The notes below the pieces were generated by a model, which saw only the letters and a program-made list of their open reading frames with translations, made no database searches and was not told where the DNA came from. Shown one piece after another: positions 19,013 to 30,000 of a stretch of DNA of 64,000 nt; the first letter of the stretch is position 1; each line of letters starts with the position of its first letter. The stretch spans positions 293,350 to 357,349 of the forward strand of contig NZ_JARHTP010000012.1 in the NCBI RefSeq assembly GCF_029223485.1, read 5' to 3'. This stretch comes from Streptomyces coacervatus (GTDB taxonomy: Bacteria; Actinomycetota; Actinomycetes; Streptomycetales; Streptomycetaceae). The translations under genes and the position numbers were made by a program.

Positions 19013-22000
19013 TTACGCCCTGCCGAGGCCCTCATTGATAAAGGCGATGAGTTCCTCGTCGCTCGCCCCCTCAAGCTGTGACACGTCATCGATGCCACCG
19101 CCGCCCGCGGACGGGGTCTCGGCTGCCGGCGCGTCGGTGTCGTTCCACTTCCCCAGCAGCGCCTGCAGGCGCATGGTGATGCGGGCCCTGGTCACGTTGT
19201 CCGGGCTGGTGCCGGCGAGCAGCGACTCCAGCCGGTCGAGCTCCTCCAGCACCGGTGCACCACCGTCCGCCTCCGGCACCACCTCGCCGCGCAGGTATCC
19301 GGCCACCGCGGACGGCGTCGGGTGGTCGAAGATCAGGGTGGGCGGGAGCTTCAGCCCGGTGGCGGCGCCGAGCCGGTTGCGGAGTTCCACGGCGGTGAGC
19401 GAGTCGAAGCCGAGTTCCTTGAAGGCCCGGTTGGCCTCCACCGCGTCGATGCCCGCATGTCCCAGTACGGCGGCGACGGCACCGCGTACCAGATCCAGCA
19501 GGAGGCGCTCCTGCTCGGTGGCCGACAGGCCCGCGAGCTGCTTGGTGAGCGGAACCGTGCCCGCGGGGTCGTCCGTGTGCTCGGATTGTGCGTTCTCGAT
19601 GACTTCCCGGGCCTCCGGCAGGTCGTCCAGCAGGGGACGCGACCGGTCCGCGTTGAAGGCCAGCGCGAAGCGCTTCCACTCCATGTCGATGACGGTCAGT
19701 GCCGTCTCGTCCCGGTCGAGGGCGTGGCCCAGGGCCGTGACGGCGAGTTCGGGCGCCATCTCCAGGATGCCGTGCCGGCGCATACGGTCACCCACCGGCC
19801 CGGCGACCGCACTGCCATCGCCCCACGGTCCCCAGGCAAGCGTGGTGGCCGTCAGTCCCTCTGCCCGCCGCTGCTCGGCCAGCGCCTCCAGGAAGGCGTT
19901 GCCCGGTGCCTGGTTGCCCTGGCCGGGGGCGCCGAAGGTGGCGGCGAAGGAGGAGAACAGCACGAACGCCGACAGGTCCAGGTCCCTGGTGAGTTCGTGC
20001 AGATGCCGGGTCGCCTCGACCTTGACCCGCAGGACCCGGTCCAGCTGATCGGGTGTCAGCGCCTCGATGACACCGTCGTCCAGGACGGCCGCAGTGTGCA
20101 CCACCGCCGTCAGCGGCCGCTCCTGCGGTATCGCAGCCAGCAGTCCGGCAAGGGCGGTGCGGTCGGCGACGTCGCAGGCCGCGACCGTCACCTCGGCACC
20201 CAGCGCGGTGAGTTCCTCGAGCAGTGCGCCCGCGCCGGGGGCGTCGGGGCCGCTGCGGCTGGTCAGCAGCAGGTGCCCGGCACCGTTGCCGGCCAGCCAC
20301 CGGGCCACATGCGCGCCCAGCGCGCCGGTACCGCCGGTGACCAGCACCGTCCCACCGGGCCGCCAGTCACGCACCACCGGGGTGCGATCCAGCGGAGCCC
20401 GCACCAGACGCCGTACGAACACGCCCGTGGACCGCAGCGCGAGCTGATCCTCGTCACCGCCCGCCGCGAGCGCGTCCGCGAGCCGGCTCAGCGCCCGCTC
20501 GTCGGCCTCCTCCCCGGCCGCGGACGGCAGGTCGAGCAGACCGCCCCACCGCTCACCGTGCTCCATCGATGCCACCCGGCCCAGGCCCCAGACCAGCGCC
20601 TGCTCCGGGTTCTCCAGCCGCTCGGAGGGGCTGACGGAGACCGCGCCGCGGGTGGCGCACCACAGCGGTGCCGTGACCTGCGCATCACCGAGGGCCTGCA
20701 CCAGGGCGAGGGAGCTGTGCAGCGGCTGCCCGGCGTCCAGGGCGAGCAGCGACAGCACCCCGCTGACCGGCTCCCCCTCGCCGAGCTCCTCACGGAGCAG
20801 GGCGGCCAGGGTTTCCCGGTCGGCGGACTTGACCACCAACTGCTGTACGCCGGCGCCTCGTTCGGTGAGGGCCTGGGCCATGCCGGTCGCCAGCGAACCC
20901 TGGCTGTCCGGGGACGTCAGCAGCAACCAGGTTCCGGAGATCCGTGGCGCCGTCGAACTGCCCGACAGCGGCTTCCAGTTGACCCGGTACCGCCACCCGT
21001 CAAGGGTCGACGTCTCACGGCTCTGCCGCCGCCAGGACGACAGCGCAGGCAGCACCTCGCTCAGCCGCTGATCCCCGTCGACCGCCAGCTCCGCAACCAG
21101 CGTCTCCCAGTCCTCCCGCTCCACCGCCTCCCAGAACAAGGCATCCGTACGGTCCGTCGGCGATGCGGGCAGTGCCGCGCGGGCAGCGGGCTCGGGCCAG
21201 TAGTTCTGGTGTTGGAAGGCGTAGGTGGGCAGGTCGACCCGGCGGGCACCCGTTCCGGCGAACACCGCCTTCCAGTCCACCGACACCCCGTGCACGAACG
21301 CCTCACCCAGCGAGGCCAGGAAACGGTCCGCTCCCCCGTCGTCACGGCGCAGCGTGCCCACGACAGCGGCCTGCCGGCCGGCGTCCTCGACGCTCTCCTG
21401 CACCCCCATCGCCAGCACCGGATGCGCACTGCACTCGATGAACGCACCAAAACCCTGCACCAGCAGCGTGCGCACCGCACCGTCGAGTTCGACCGTGCGC
21501 CGCAGATTCTCAAACCAGTACCCGGCCGAAAGCTCCGCACCCTGCACCCACCGGCCGGTCACCGTCGACAGGAACGGCACCCGTGCAGGCCGCGGCTCGA
21601 TGCCGTCCAGGAGCTGCAGCAACTCCTCACGCAGCAAATCCACTTGGGCGGAGTGCGAGGCGTAATCCACCGGCACCCGCCGCGCCCGCACCCCGTCGCT
21701 CTCACAGGCGGCCAGCAACTCGTCCAGGGCCTGCGGCTCACCGGAGACCACCACCGACGACGGCCCGTTCACCGCCGCCACCGAAATCCGCTCCTCACCC
21801 CAGACCGCAATCCTCTCCCGCACCGCCGCCACCGGCAGCGCAAGCGAGACCATGCCGCCCAGCCCGGCCAGCACCCGGCCGATCGCCTGACTCCGCAACA
21901 CCACCACCCGCGCCGCATCCCCCAGACTCAACACGCCCGCCACGCAGGCCGCGGCAATCTCCCCCTGGGAATGACCCAGCACCGCGGCCGGCTCCACACC

Positions 22001-23968
22001 CGCCGCCCGCCACACCTCGGCCAGCGAGACCATCACCGCAAACAGCACGGGCTGGACCACATCCACCCGCTCCAACGACGGCGCACCCTCCACCTGCCGC
22101 AGCACATCCACCAACGACCAGTCCGTCAACGACTCCAGCGCCGCCGCGCACTCACCGATCCGGGCAGCAAACACGGGCGAAGCGTCCAGCAGCTGCGCGG
22201 CCATGCCCGCCCACTGCGAGCCCTGACCCGGGAAGACGAACACCGTCTTACCCCCCGCACTCACCCCCTGCACCACACCCGGCGCCACCGAACCCGCCGC
22301 CACCGCACCAAGCCCCGCACACAACCCCGAAGCCTCACCACCCACCACCACCGCACGATGCTCCAGACCCGCACGCCCCACCGCCAGCGACACACCCACA
22401 TCCACCGCACGCACACCCCCATGCGCGTCCACCCACCCCAGCAACCGCCCCGCCTGCTCCCGCAACGCCGCCGCACTCCCACCCGACAGCACCCACGGCA
22501 CACACCCACCAACCACCAGACCCGACCCCGGCACACCCACCGGCACGTGCCCCGACCCCGACTCCGGCTCCAGCCCCTCCTCCACCGGCGCCTGCTCCAC
22601 CACCACATGCGCATTCGTCCCACTGAAACCGAACGCGGACACACCTGCCCGCCGCGCGTGACCGGTCTGCGGCCACTCGGTGGGCCCGGTGAGCAGCTCG
22701 ACGGCTCCGGTGGACCAGTCGACATGCGGGGTGGGCTCGTCGATGTGCAGGCTCTGCGGGAGCACACCGTGCCGCATCGCCAGCACCATCTTCATCACAC
22801 CCGCCACACCCGCGGCGGCCTGCGTGTGGCCGATGTTCGACTTGATGGAGCCCAGCAGGAGCGGCCGGTCCGCAGGGCGATCCTGGCCATAGGTGGCCAG
22901 CAGCGCCTGCGCCTCGATCGGATCACCCAGGCTCGTACCGGTGCCGTGCGCCTCCACGACGTCGACATCGGCCCCCGACAGCCGGGCGTTGGCCAGTGCC
23001 TGCCGGATCACCCGCTGCTGCGACGGACCGTTCGGCGCCGTCAGACCATTGCTCGCACCGTCCTGGTTCACGGCACTGCCACGGACCACCGCCAGCACCG
23101 GGTGGCCGTTCTTCCGGGCGTCCGACAGCCGCTCGACCAGCAGGATGCCCACGCCCTCAGCCGGACCGAAGCCGTCGGCGTCGGCGGAGAATGCCTTGCA
23201 GCGGCCGTCCGCGGACAGCCCGCGCTGCCGGCTGAACTCCACGAACAGACCGGGCGTGGCCATCACATGGGCGCCGCCGGCGAGCGCGAGATCGCACTCG
23301 CCGTTGCGCAGCGCCTGCACCGCCAGGTGGAGGGCGACGAGCGAGGCCGAGCACGCGGTGTCCACCGTCACCGCCGGACCCTCCAGCCCGAACGTGTAGG
23401 AGATACGTCCGGAGATCACACTGGCGGCGTTGCCGGTGCCCAGGTGGCCGGCGAAGTCATCGTCGGCTTCCAGCAGGGCGGACAGGTAGTCGGAGCCGTT
23501 GACACCGACGAAGACACCGGACTGGCTGCCCCGCAGCGTCACCGGGTCGATCCCCGCCCGCTCGAACGCCTCCCACGACGTCTCCAACAGCAACCGCTGC
23601 TGCGGATCCATCGCCAACGCCTCACGCGGACTGATCCCGAAGAACCCCGGATCAAAACGCGTCGCCTCCCGCAGGAAACCACCCTCCCGCGTATACGACG
23701 TCCCCTGCGCATCCGGATCAGGGTCGTACAACCCCGCCACATCCCAACCCCGGTCCACCGGGAACCCCGACAACGCATCCCCACCCGAAACCAGCAACCG
23801 CCACAGATCCTCCGGCGACCGCACATCACCCGGGAAACGACAACTCATCCCCACAATGGCGATGGGCTCCCGGGCCCGGTCCTCGATGTCCCGCAGCCGC
23901 CCGTACGCCTCGTCGAGATCCGTCGTGACTTTTTTGAGGTATTCGCGGAGCTTTGCTTCGTTCGCCAT
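19013..23968 (-). CDS. PKS-D: single-module polyketide synthase, W9 (methylmalonyl)
   Basis: A 1,651-residue one-module subunit: N-terminal docking coil (~1-33, ANEAKLREYLKKVTTDL), KS (~35-455), AT (~576-910), dimerization element (~940-985), KR (~990-1395), ACP (~1490-1565, LGFDSLTAVELRN) and class 1a C-terminal docking (~1570-1651). ATG at 23968 has AGGTGA 7 nt upstream. It is the only subunit in the window whose AT has the methylmalonyl signature: GHSQGE near residue 661 and YASH near 768. The KS active site reads TACSAS instead of TACSSS. The KR has LDD, Lys, Ser and an intact NADPH loop, but the catalytic Tyr is Gln (GNQAPGN). It therefore should add the only methyl branch seen here and may leave a beta-ketone. 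It stands 74 bp after PKS-C, and 275 bp separate its stop from PKS-E. Confidence 0.97.
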   Translation of the reverse strand: MANEAKLREYLKKVTTDLDEAYGRLRDIEDRAREPIAIVGMSCRFPGDVRSPEDLWRLLVSGGDALSGFPVDRGWDVAGLYDPDPDAQGTSYTREGGFLREATRFDPGFFGISPREALAMDPQQRLLLETSWEAFERAGIDPVTLRGSQSGVFVGVNGSDYLSALLEADDDFAGHLGTGNAASVISGRISYTFGLEGPAVTVDTACSASLVALHLAVQALRNGECDLALAGGAHVMATPGLFVEFSRQRGLSADGRCKAFSADADGFGPAEGVGILLVERLSDARKNGHPVLAVVRGSAVNQDGASNGLTAPNGPSQQRVIRQALANARLSGADVDVVEAHGTGTSLGDPIEAQALLATYGQDRPADRPLLLGSIKSNIGHTQAAAGVAGVMKMVLAMRHGVLPQSLHIDEPTPHVDWSTGAVELLTGPTEWPQTGHARRAGVSAFGFSGTNAHVVVEQAPVEEGLEPESGSGHVPVGVPGSGLVVGGCVPWVLSGGSAAALREQAGRLLGWVDAHGGVRAVDVGVSLAVGRAGLEHRAVVVGGEASGLCAGLGAVAAGSVAPGVVQGVSAGGKTVFVFPGQGSQWAGMAAQLLDASPVFAARIGECAAALESLTDWSLVDVLRQVEGAPSLERVDVVQPVLFAVMVSLAEVWRAAGVEPAAVLGHSQGEIAAACVAGVLSLGDAARVVVLRSQAIGRVLAGLGGMVSLALPVAAVRERIAVWGEERISVAAVNGPSSVVVSGEPQALDELLAACESDGVRARRVPVDYASHSAQVDLLREELLQLLDGIEPRPARVPFLSTVTGRWVQGAELSAGYWFENLRRTVELDGAVRTLLVQGFGAFIECSAHPVLAMGVQESVEDAGRQAAVVGTLRRDDGGADRFLASLGEAFVHGVSVDWKAVFAGTGARRVDLPTYAFQHQNYWPEPAARAALPASPTDRTDALFWEAVEREDWETLVAELAVDGDQRLSEVLPALSSWRRQSRETSTLDGWRYRVNWKPLSGSSTAPRISGTWLLLTSPDSQGSLATGMAQALTERGAGVQQLVVKSADRETLAALLREELGEGEPVSGVLSLLALDAGQPLHSSLALVQALGDAQVTAPLWCATRGAVSVSPSERLENPEQALVWGLGRVASMEHGERWGGLLDLPSAAGEEADERALSRLADALAAGGDEDQLALRSTGVFVRRLVRAPLDRTPVVRDWRPGGTVLVTGGTGALGAHVARWLAGNGAGHLLLTSRSGPDAPGAGALLEELTALGAEVTVAACDVADRTALAGLLAAIPQERPLTAVVHTAAVLDDGVIEALTPDQLDRVLRVKVEATRHLHELTRDLDLSAFVLFSSFAATFGAPGQGNQAPGNAFLEALAEQRRAEGLTATTLAWGPWGDGSAVAGPVGDRMRRHGILEMAPELAVTALGHALDRDETALTVIDMEWKRFALAFNADRSRPLLDDLPEAREVIENAQSEHTDDPAGTVPLTKQLAGLSATEQERLLLDLVRGAVAAVLGHAGIDAVEANRAFKELGFDSLTAVELRNRLGAATGLKLPPTLIFDHPTPSAVAGYLRGEVVPEADGGAPVLEELDRLESLLAGTSPDNVTRARITMRLQALLGKWNDTDAPAAETPSAGGGGIDDVSQLEGASDEELIAFINEGLGRA
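19240..23870 (-). other. Module W9: KS-AT(methylmalonyl)-KR(Tyr lost)-ACP
   Basis: Approximate domain spans: KS 22590-23870, AT 21225-22245, dimerization element 21000-21150, KR 19780-21000, ACP 19270-19500. The KS has DADGFGPAEGVG where most KSs here have ADGTGWGEGVG. From about 21400 to 22640 the sense strand is strikingly G rich and C poor, with borders close to the KS end (SGTNAHVVVEQAP) and the post-AT linker, as if an AT cassette had been exchanged. Confidence 0.92.
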
Positions 23969-24042
23969 GGGCGCTTCACCTATTCGGATGGTCGTCGAGA
24001 TCGTGGCAGGGGTGGGTGCGATGCGGTGGCCGGCTCATGGCT

Positions 24043-27000
24043 TCAACTCGCGCCGAAACGCTTGTCGATGAAGTCGAACAGCTCGTCGTCGCTGGCGTCT
24101 TCGAGGACCGCCGTGGTCTCACCGCCGCCCTGGGCACGGCGTGCGTCGTTCCACTGCGCCAGAAGCGACTGCAGGCGTACCGCGACCCGGGCGTGTGCCG
24201 CGTCGTCCCCCGTCAGTGCCGCCAGGTCGTCGGTCGCCAGCGAGGAGAACGCGTTCTCCAGCCGGTTCAGCTCGTCCAGCACGGACACCTCCGGCTCGGC
24301 CACCTCGGGCGCGACCTGCCCGAGCAGGTGCTGAGCGAGTGCCGCCGGGGTCGGGTAGTCGTAGACGAGCGTGGCCTGCAGGCGCAGCCCCGTCGCCGTG
24401 TTGAGCCGGTTGCGCAGTTCGACCGCGGTGAGGGAGTCGAAGCCCAGTTCGCGGAAGGCCTGTCCGGCGCCCACCTCATCGTGCGAGGTGTGCCCCAGGA
24501 CGGCGGCCACCTGCCCGCGTACCAGATCGAGCACTGTCTGTTCCCGCTCGGCCGCCGACAGCCGGGCCAGCCGCTGCGCCAGTCCCTCGGCGGCGCCTCC
24601 GGCGCCGGTGCCGGTGTGGCCGTCGCCGGAGCGGCGGCGGACCGTGGTGCGCACCAGGCCTCGGAACATCGGCAGGAGGTCGCCGCTCGCCGCGGCGGCG
24701 CGCAGGGTGCCGAAGTCGAGCCTGAGCGGCACCAGGACGGCCTCGCCGGATGCGGTGCTCGCCCGGCAGGCGGCGTCGAACAGGGCGAGTCCCTGGTCCT
24801 CCTGCAGCGGCAGTACGCCTCCGAGCGCCGCGCGGGAGCGGTCGGCGGCGGCCAGCCTGCCCGCCATGCCGCGTTCCTCGGCCCACATGCCCCACACCAG
24901 GGACAGAGCGGTCAGTCCGCGGGCGCGGCGGTGCGCGGCCAGCGCGTCGAGGAAGACGTTGGCCGCCGCGTAGTTGGCCTGCCCGGCAGCGCCGAGCGTG
25001 CCGGCTGCCGCCGAGAACAGTACGAATGCCGACAGATCCAGGTCCTGGGTCAGGTCGTGCAGATTGAGGGCCGCGTCGACCTTCGCCCGCAGCACCCGGG
25101 CGACCCGCTCGGGCGTGAGCTTGTCGACGACACCGTCGTCCAGTACGGCCGCGGTGTGCACGACGGCCGTCAGCGGATGCTGCGCCGGCACCGTCGCGAG
25201 GAGTTCGGCGAGCGCCGCACGGTCGGCCACGTCGCAGGCCGCCACCGTGACCTCCGTCCCCGACCGGCCGAGTTCCTCCCGGAGTTCGGCCATGCCCTCC
25301 GCGGCGGGTCCGCTCCGGCTGACCAGCAGCAGCCGGCGGGCACCGTGCTCCGCCGCCAGGTGCCGTGCGAGCAGCCGCCCCAGCCCACCGGTGGCCCCGG
25401 TGATCAGGACGGTCCCCTGGGGATCGAACGCCGGAGCCGGCCGCTCGACGACCCGCGCCGTACGGGCAAGGCGCGGCACGTACGCGGAACCGGACCGCAG
25501 GACGAGTTCCGGCTCCCCGGACATCACGGCCCCCGCAAGCGCGCCGTAGGAGGCATCGGTCCGGTCGGTGTCGAGCAGGACGATCCGGTCGGGGTTCTCC
25601 GACTGCGCGGACCGCACCAGGCCCCATACCGCCGCGTGCGCCAGGTCCGCGACGTCCTCTCCCGGGCCGGTGGCGACCGCACCGGCGGTGAGGACCGCCA
25701 GCCGGGTGCCGGCGAACCGGTCACCGGCCAGCCAGGACTGCAGGGCGCCGAGCACCTGGGTGACGGAAGCACCGACCTGCGCGGCCAGGCGGGACGTGTC
25801 GCCGTGGTGGCCGTCATCGTGCTCGCCGTGAGCGTCGCGCGGTCCGGATACGCAGGGCAGCAGGATCACGTCCGGAACCGCACGGCCCGCGCCGACGGCC
25901 GCCTCCAGCGTCGACACGTCGTCGAAGACCTCGGCCCGGATGCCCGCCGTCAGGAGCGACGCCGTCACCCCTGCGTCGTCCAGTGCGCCGATGACGACGT
26001 AGCCGCCGCTCTCGGATGCGGCGGCGGATGCGACGGGCGTGCGCAGCCACTGGAGGCGGAACAGCGAGTCATGGTGGGCACCGCTGTCTCCGATCGCCGC
26101 GGCGGTGGCGGCCACCTGCTCGGCGGTGAGGGGGCGCAGGGCCACGGACTGTGCCGTCACCACCGGGGCACCGGTGGAATCCGTCGCGGTGAGCGCCACG
26201 GAACCGTCGCCCAGGGAACCGATCCGCACCCGCAGCGCGGAGGGCGCCGGGGCGTGCAGTACCACCTCCCGCCAGGCGAGGGGCAGATCACCCGCTCCGG
26301 CACCGCCGGGAGCACACCGCTGAGCCGCCAGGAGCGCCGCGTCGAGCAGCGCGGGAGGCAGGGCGAACTGCTCGGCGCCGGCCCGCTGTTCGCCTTCCCT
26401 CTGGTCGCCCTCCTCGTGTACCGGAGCGAGTCTCACCTCGGCGAAGACCACACCGTCGCGCACCCACACCTGCTCCAGCGTCCGGAAGGACGCGCCGTGC
26501 ACGACGCCTGCGGCAGCCGACGCCTCGTACAGCGTGTCGACCGGCACCGCCTCGGCACCGGCCGGCGGCCAGACCGCCAGGTCGGCCGTATCAGGGAGGA
26601 TGTGTCCGGCATCCGGCGCAGCAGTGAGCGTGGCGCTCGCGTTGCGGGTCCACGGGGCGTCCGGCCGAATGTCGTCCCCGGCACCGGAAGTCGCCCGCTC
26701 GGGCCGCGAGTACACCGTCAGGGTGCGGCGGTCCGACCGGTCCCCTGTGCCGTCGACAGGTCCGGACTCGCCGACCCGCACCCGCAGTTGGACGCCACCG
26801 TGCTCCGGCAACACCAGCGGCATGTGCACGTCCAGCTCGACCGGCACCGGGCAGCCGACCCGCTCGCCGGCGTGGATCGCCAGCTCCACGAACGCCGACG
26901 CGGGCAGCACCACCTGCCCCATGACCGTGTGATCGGCCAGCCAGGGATGTGTCTGCAACGACAGCCGCCCCGTGAACAGGCAACCGTCGGAATCGGGCAG

Positions 27001-30000
27001 CTCCACGGCGGCACCCAGCAACGGATGGTCCGACGAGCCGATCCCGACGGACGTCACGTCGTCGGAGCCGGTGACGACGTCGACCCAGTAGTGCCGACGC
27101 TGGAAGGCGTACGTGGGCAGGTCGACGCGGCGGGCACCGGTCCCGGCGTAGTACACCGGCCAGTCCACCGCGATACCCCGGACGTGGGCGTGCGCGAGAG
27201 CCGTGGAGAGGGTTTCGGGCTCCGGACGGCCCGCGCGGAGCACCGGTACGAAGGCGTGGTCCTCGCCGGTGACGCAGTCCTGCGCCATCGCCGACAGCAC
27301 ACCGTCCGGGCCGAGCTCGATGAACGTGGTGACGTTGTGCGCTTCGAGGGTGCGGATGCCGTCGTGGAAACGGACCGCCTCGCGGGCGTGACGGACCCAG
27401 AAGCCGGGGTCGGTGAGCTCCTCGGCGGTCGCGAGCGCGCCGGTGAGGTTGGAGACCACCGGGATGCGCGGGGCCTCGTACGACAGACCCTCCACGACCT
27501 TGCGGAAGTCGGCCAGCATGCCGTCCATGTGCGGGGAGTGGAAGGCGTGACTGACCGTCAGACGCTTCGTCTTGCGGCCCTGCTCCTCGAAGCGGGCCGC
27601 GATCTGCAATACGGCGTCCTCGTCACCGGCAATGACCACGGACGTCGGGCCATTGGCGGCCGCGATGCTCACCGCGTCCGTCAGGTACGGGGTGACCTCG
27701 TCCTCGGTCGCCTGCACCGCCACCATCGCGCCACCGGACGGCAGTTCCTGCATCAGCCGGCCGCGCGCGGCGACCAGCGTGCAGGCGTCCGCAAGTGAGA
27801 GCACACCCGCACAGTGGGCGGCCGCGATCTCACCGATGGAGTGGCCGGAGACGAAGTCCGGCCTGATGCCCCACGATTCGAGCAGCCGGAACAGCGCCAC
27901 CTCCACCGCGAACAACGCGGGCTGCGTATAGCCCGTCTGGTCCAGGATCCCCGGCTCGTCGCCGAACACCGCCTCACGCAGCGGCAGTTCGAAGTGAGCG
28001 AAGATCTCATCCAGTGCCTGGGCGAACACGGGGTAGGCGTCGTACAACTCCCGGCCCATCCCCAGCCGCTGGCTGCCCTGACCGGTGAACAGGAACGCCG
28101 TACGGCCCTCACCAGCCGTTCCCCGGACCACCTGCGGGCCCGGCTCCCCCGTTGCCAGTGCGGCCAGCCCGGCCAGCATGACGTCGCGGTCACCACCGAC
28201 CACCGCCGCCCGTCGCTCCAGCGCGGCCCGCGAAGTCGCGAGCGAGTAGGCGACATCTGCCGGCCTCACATCGCCGTCCGAGACGATCCGCGTCCACAGG
28301 CGTTCGGCCTGAGCCCGCAGCGCGCCGTCGGACTTGGCGGAGAGAACCCATGTGGTGCTCAACGGTTCGGCCTGGTACGGAAGAGTCTCCGTCCGGTCCA
28401 CATCTTCAGCCGGTGGCTGCTCGAGCACGGTGTGGGCGTTGGTGCCGCTCACGCCGAACGAGGAGATGGCGGCCCGCCGGGGACGGCCCGTCTCCGGCCA
28501 CTCCCGCGCCTCGGTCAGCAGCTCGACCGCGCCCGCCGCCCAATCGACATGCGGGGTCGGCTCATCGACATGCAGAGTCTGCGGCAGCACACCATGCCGC
28601 ATCGCCATCACCATCTTGATGATGCCCGCGACACCGGCCGCCGCCTGCGTGTGCCCGATGTTCGACTTGATCGAACCCAGCCACAACGGCCGGTCCTCGC
28701 CGCGCTCCTGACCGTAGGTGGCCAGCAACGCCTGGGCCTCGATCGGATCACCCAGCGTCGTACCCGTACCGTGCGCCTCCACCGCATCCACGTCCGACGC
28801 CGACAGACCCGCCGACGCCAAGGCCTGCCGGATCACCCGCTGCTGCGACGGACCATTCGGCGCCGTCAGACCATTGCTCGCACCATCCTGATTCACCGCC
28901 GAGCCGCGGACCACCGCCAGCACCGGATGGCCGTTCTTCCGAGCGTCCGACAGCCGCTCCACGAGCAGCATGCCCACACCCTCACCCCAGCCGGTGCCGT
29001 CCGCACCCGCCGCGAACGCCTTCACCCGGCCATCGGCAGCAAGACCACGCTGCCGGCTGAACTCGATGAACGCGCCGGGTGTCGACATCACGGTCACGCC
29101 GCCAGCCAGGGCCAGCTCGCACTCACCACTGCGCAGCGCCTGGGCGGCCAGGTGCAGGGCGACCAGCGACGAGGAGCAAGCCGTGTCCACCGTCATCGCG
29201 GGGCCTTCGACACCGAAGGTGTAGGCGAGACGCCCGGAGACGACGCTGGCCGAGTTGCCGGTGCTCATGAAGCCGTCCGTGGCTTCGGTCGAGTTGAGGA
29301 CCAGGGACAGGTAGTCCTGACCGTTGGTCCCGATGAAGACGCCCGCCTGGCTGCCGCGTACGGACGACGGATCGATCCCGGCGCGCTCGAACGCTTCCCA
29401 GGACGTCTCCAGCAGCAACCGCTGCTGCGGGTCCATCGCCAGCGCTTCACGCGGGCTGATCCCGAAGAACGCCGGGTCGAACTCGGCTGCGTCGTAAAGG
29501 AATCCGCCCTCACTCGCGTAGGAGGTGCCTTCGCGCTCGGAGTCGGAGTCGTACAACGACTCGATGTCCCAGCCGCGGTCGGTGGGGAAGCCGGAGATCG
29601 CGTCCCGCCCGGAGGCGAGGAGTTGCCAGAGGTCTTCCGGTGACCGTACGCCGCCGGGGAAGCGGCAGCTCATGCCGACGATCGCGATCGGGTCGTCCGC
29701 CGCCTCCGCCGACCGCGGCACCGGGCCGTCGGCCACCGCCTGGGTGCCGAGCAGCTCCGTCCACAGGTGATCGGCCAGCGCCGTCGGAGTCGGGTAGTCG
29801 TAGATCAGCGTGGCGGGAAGCCGCAGCTCTCCCGCGGCCCCCAGGCGGTTGCGGAGCTCGACCGCCGTCAGCGAATCGAAGCCGAGCTCCTTGAACGCGC
29901 GGTTGGCTCCGACGGTCTCAGGGCCGGCGTGGCCGAGCACGGCCGCGACGGTCTCACGTACCAGCTCCAGCAGCAGGCGCCGCTGCTCTGTCTCGGGGAG

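Noticed and set aside
18832..19098. 88-codon minus-strand frame spanning the PKS-D end and the intergenic region
   Set aside because: It overlaps the PKS-D docking region in another frame, has no clear ribosome-binding site and resembles no known family.
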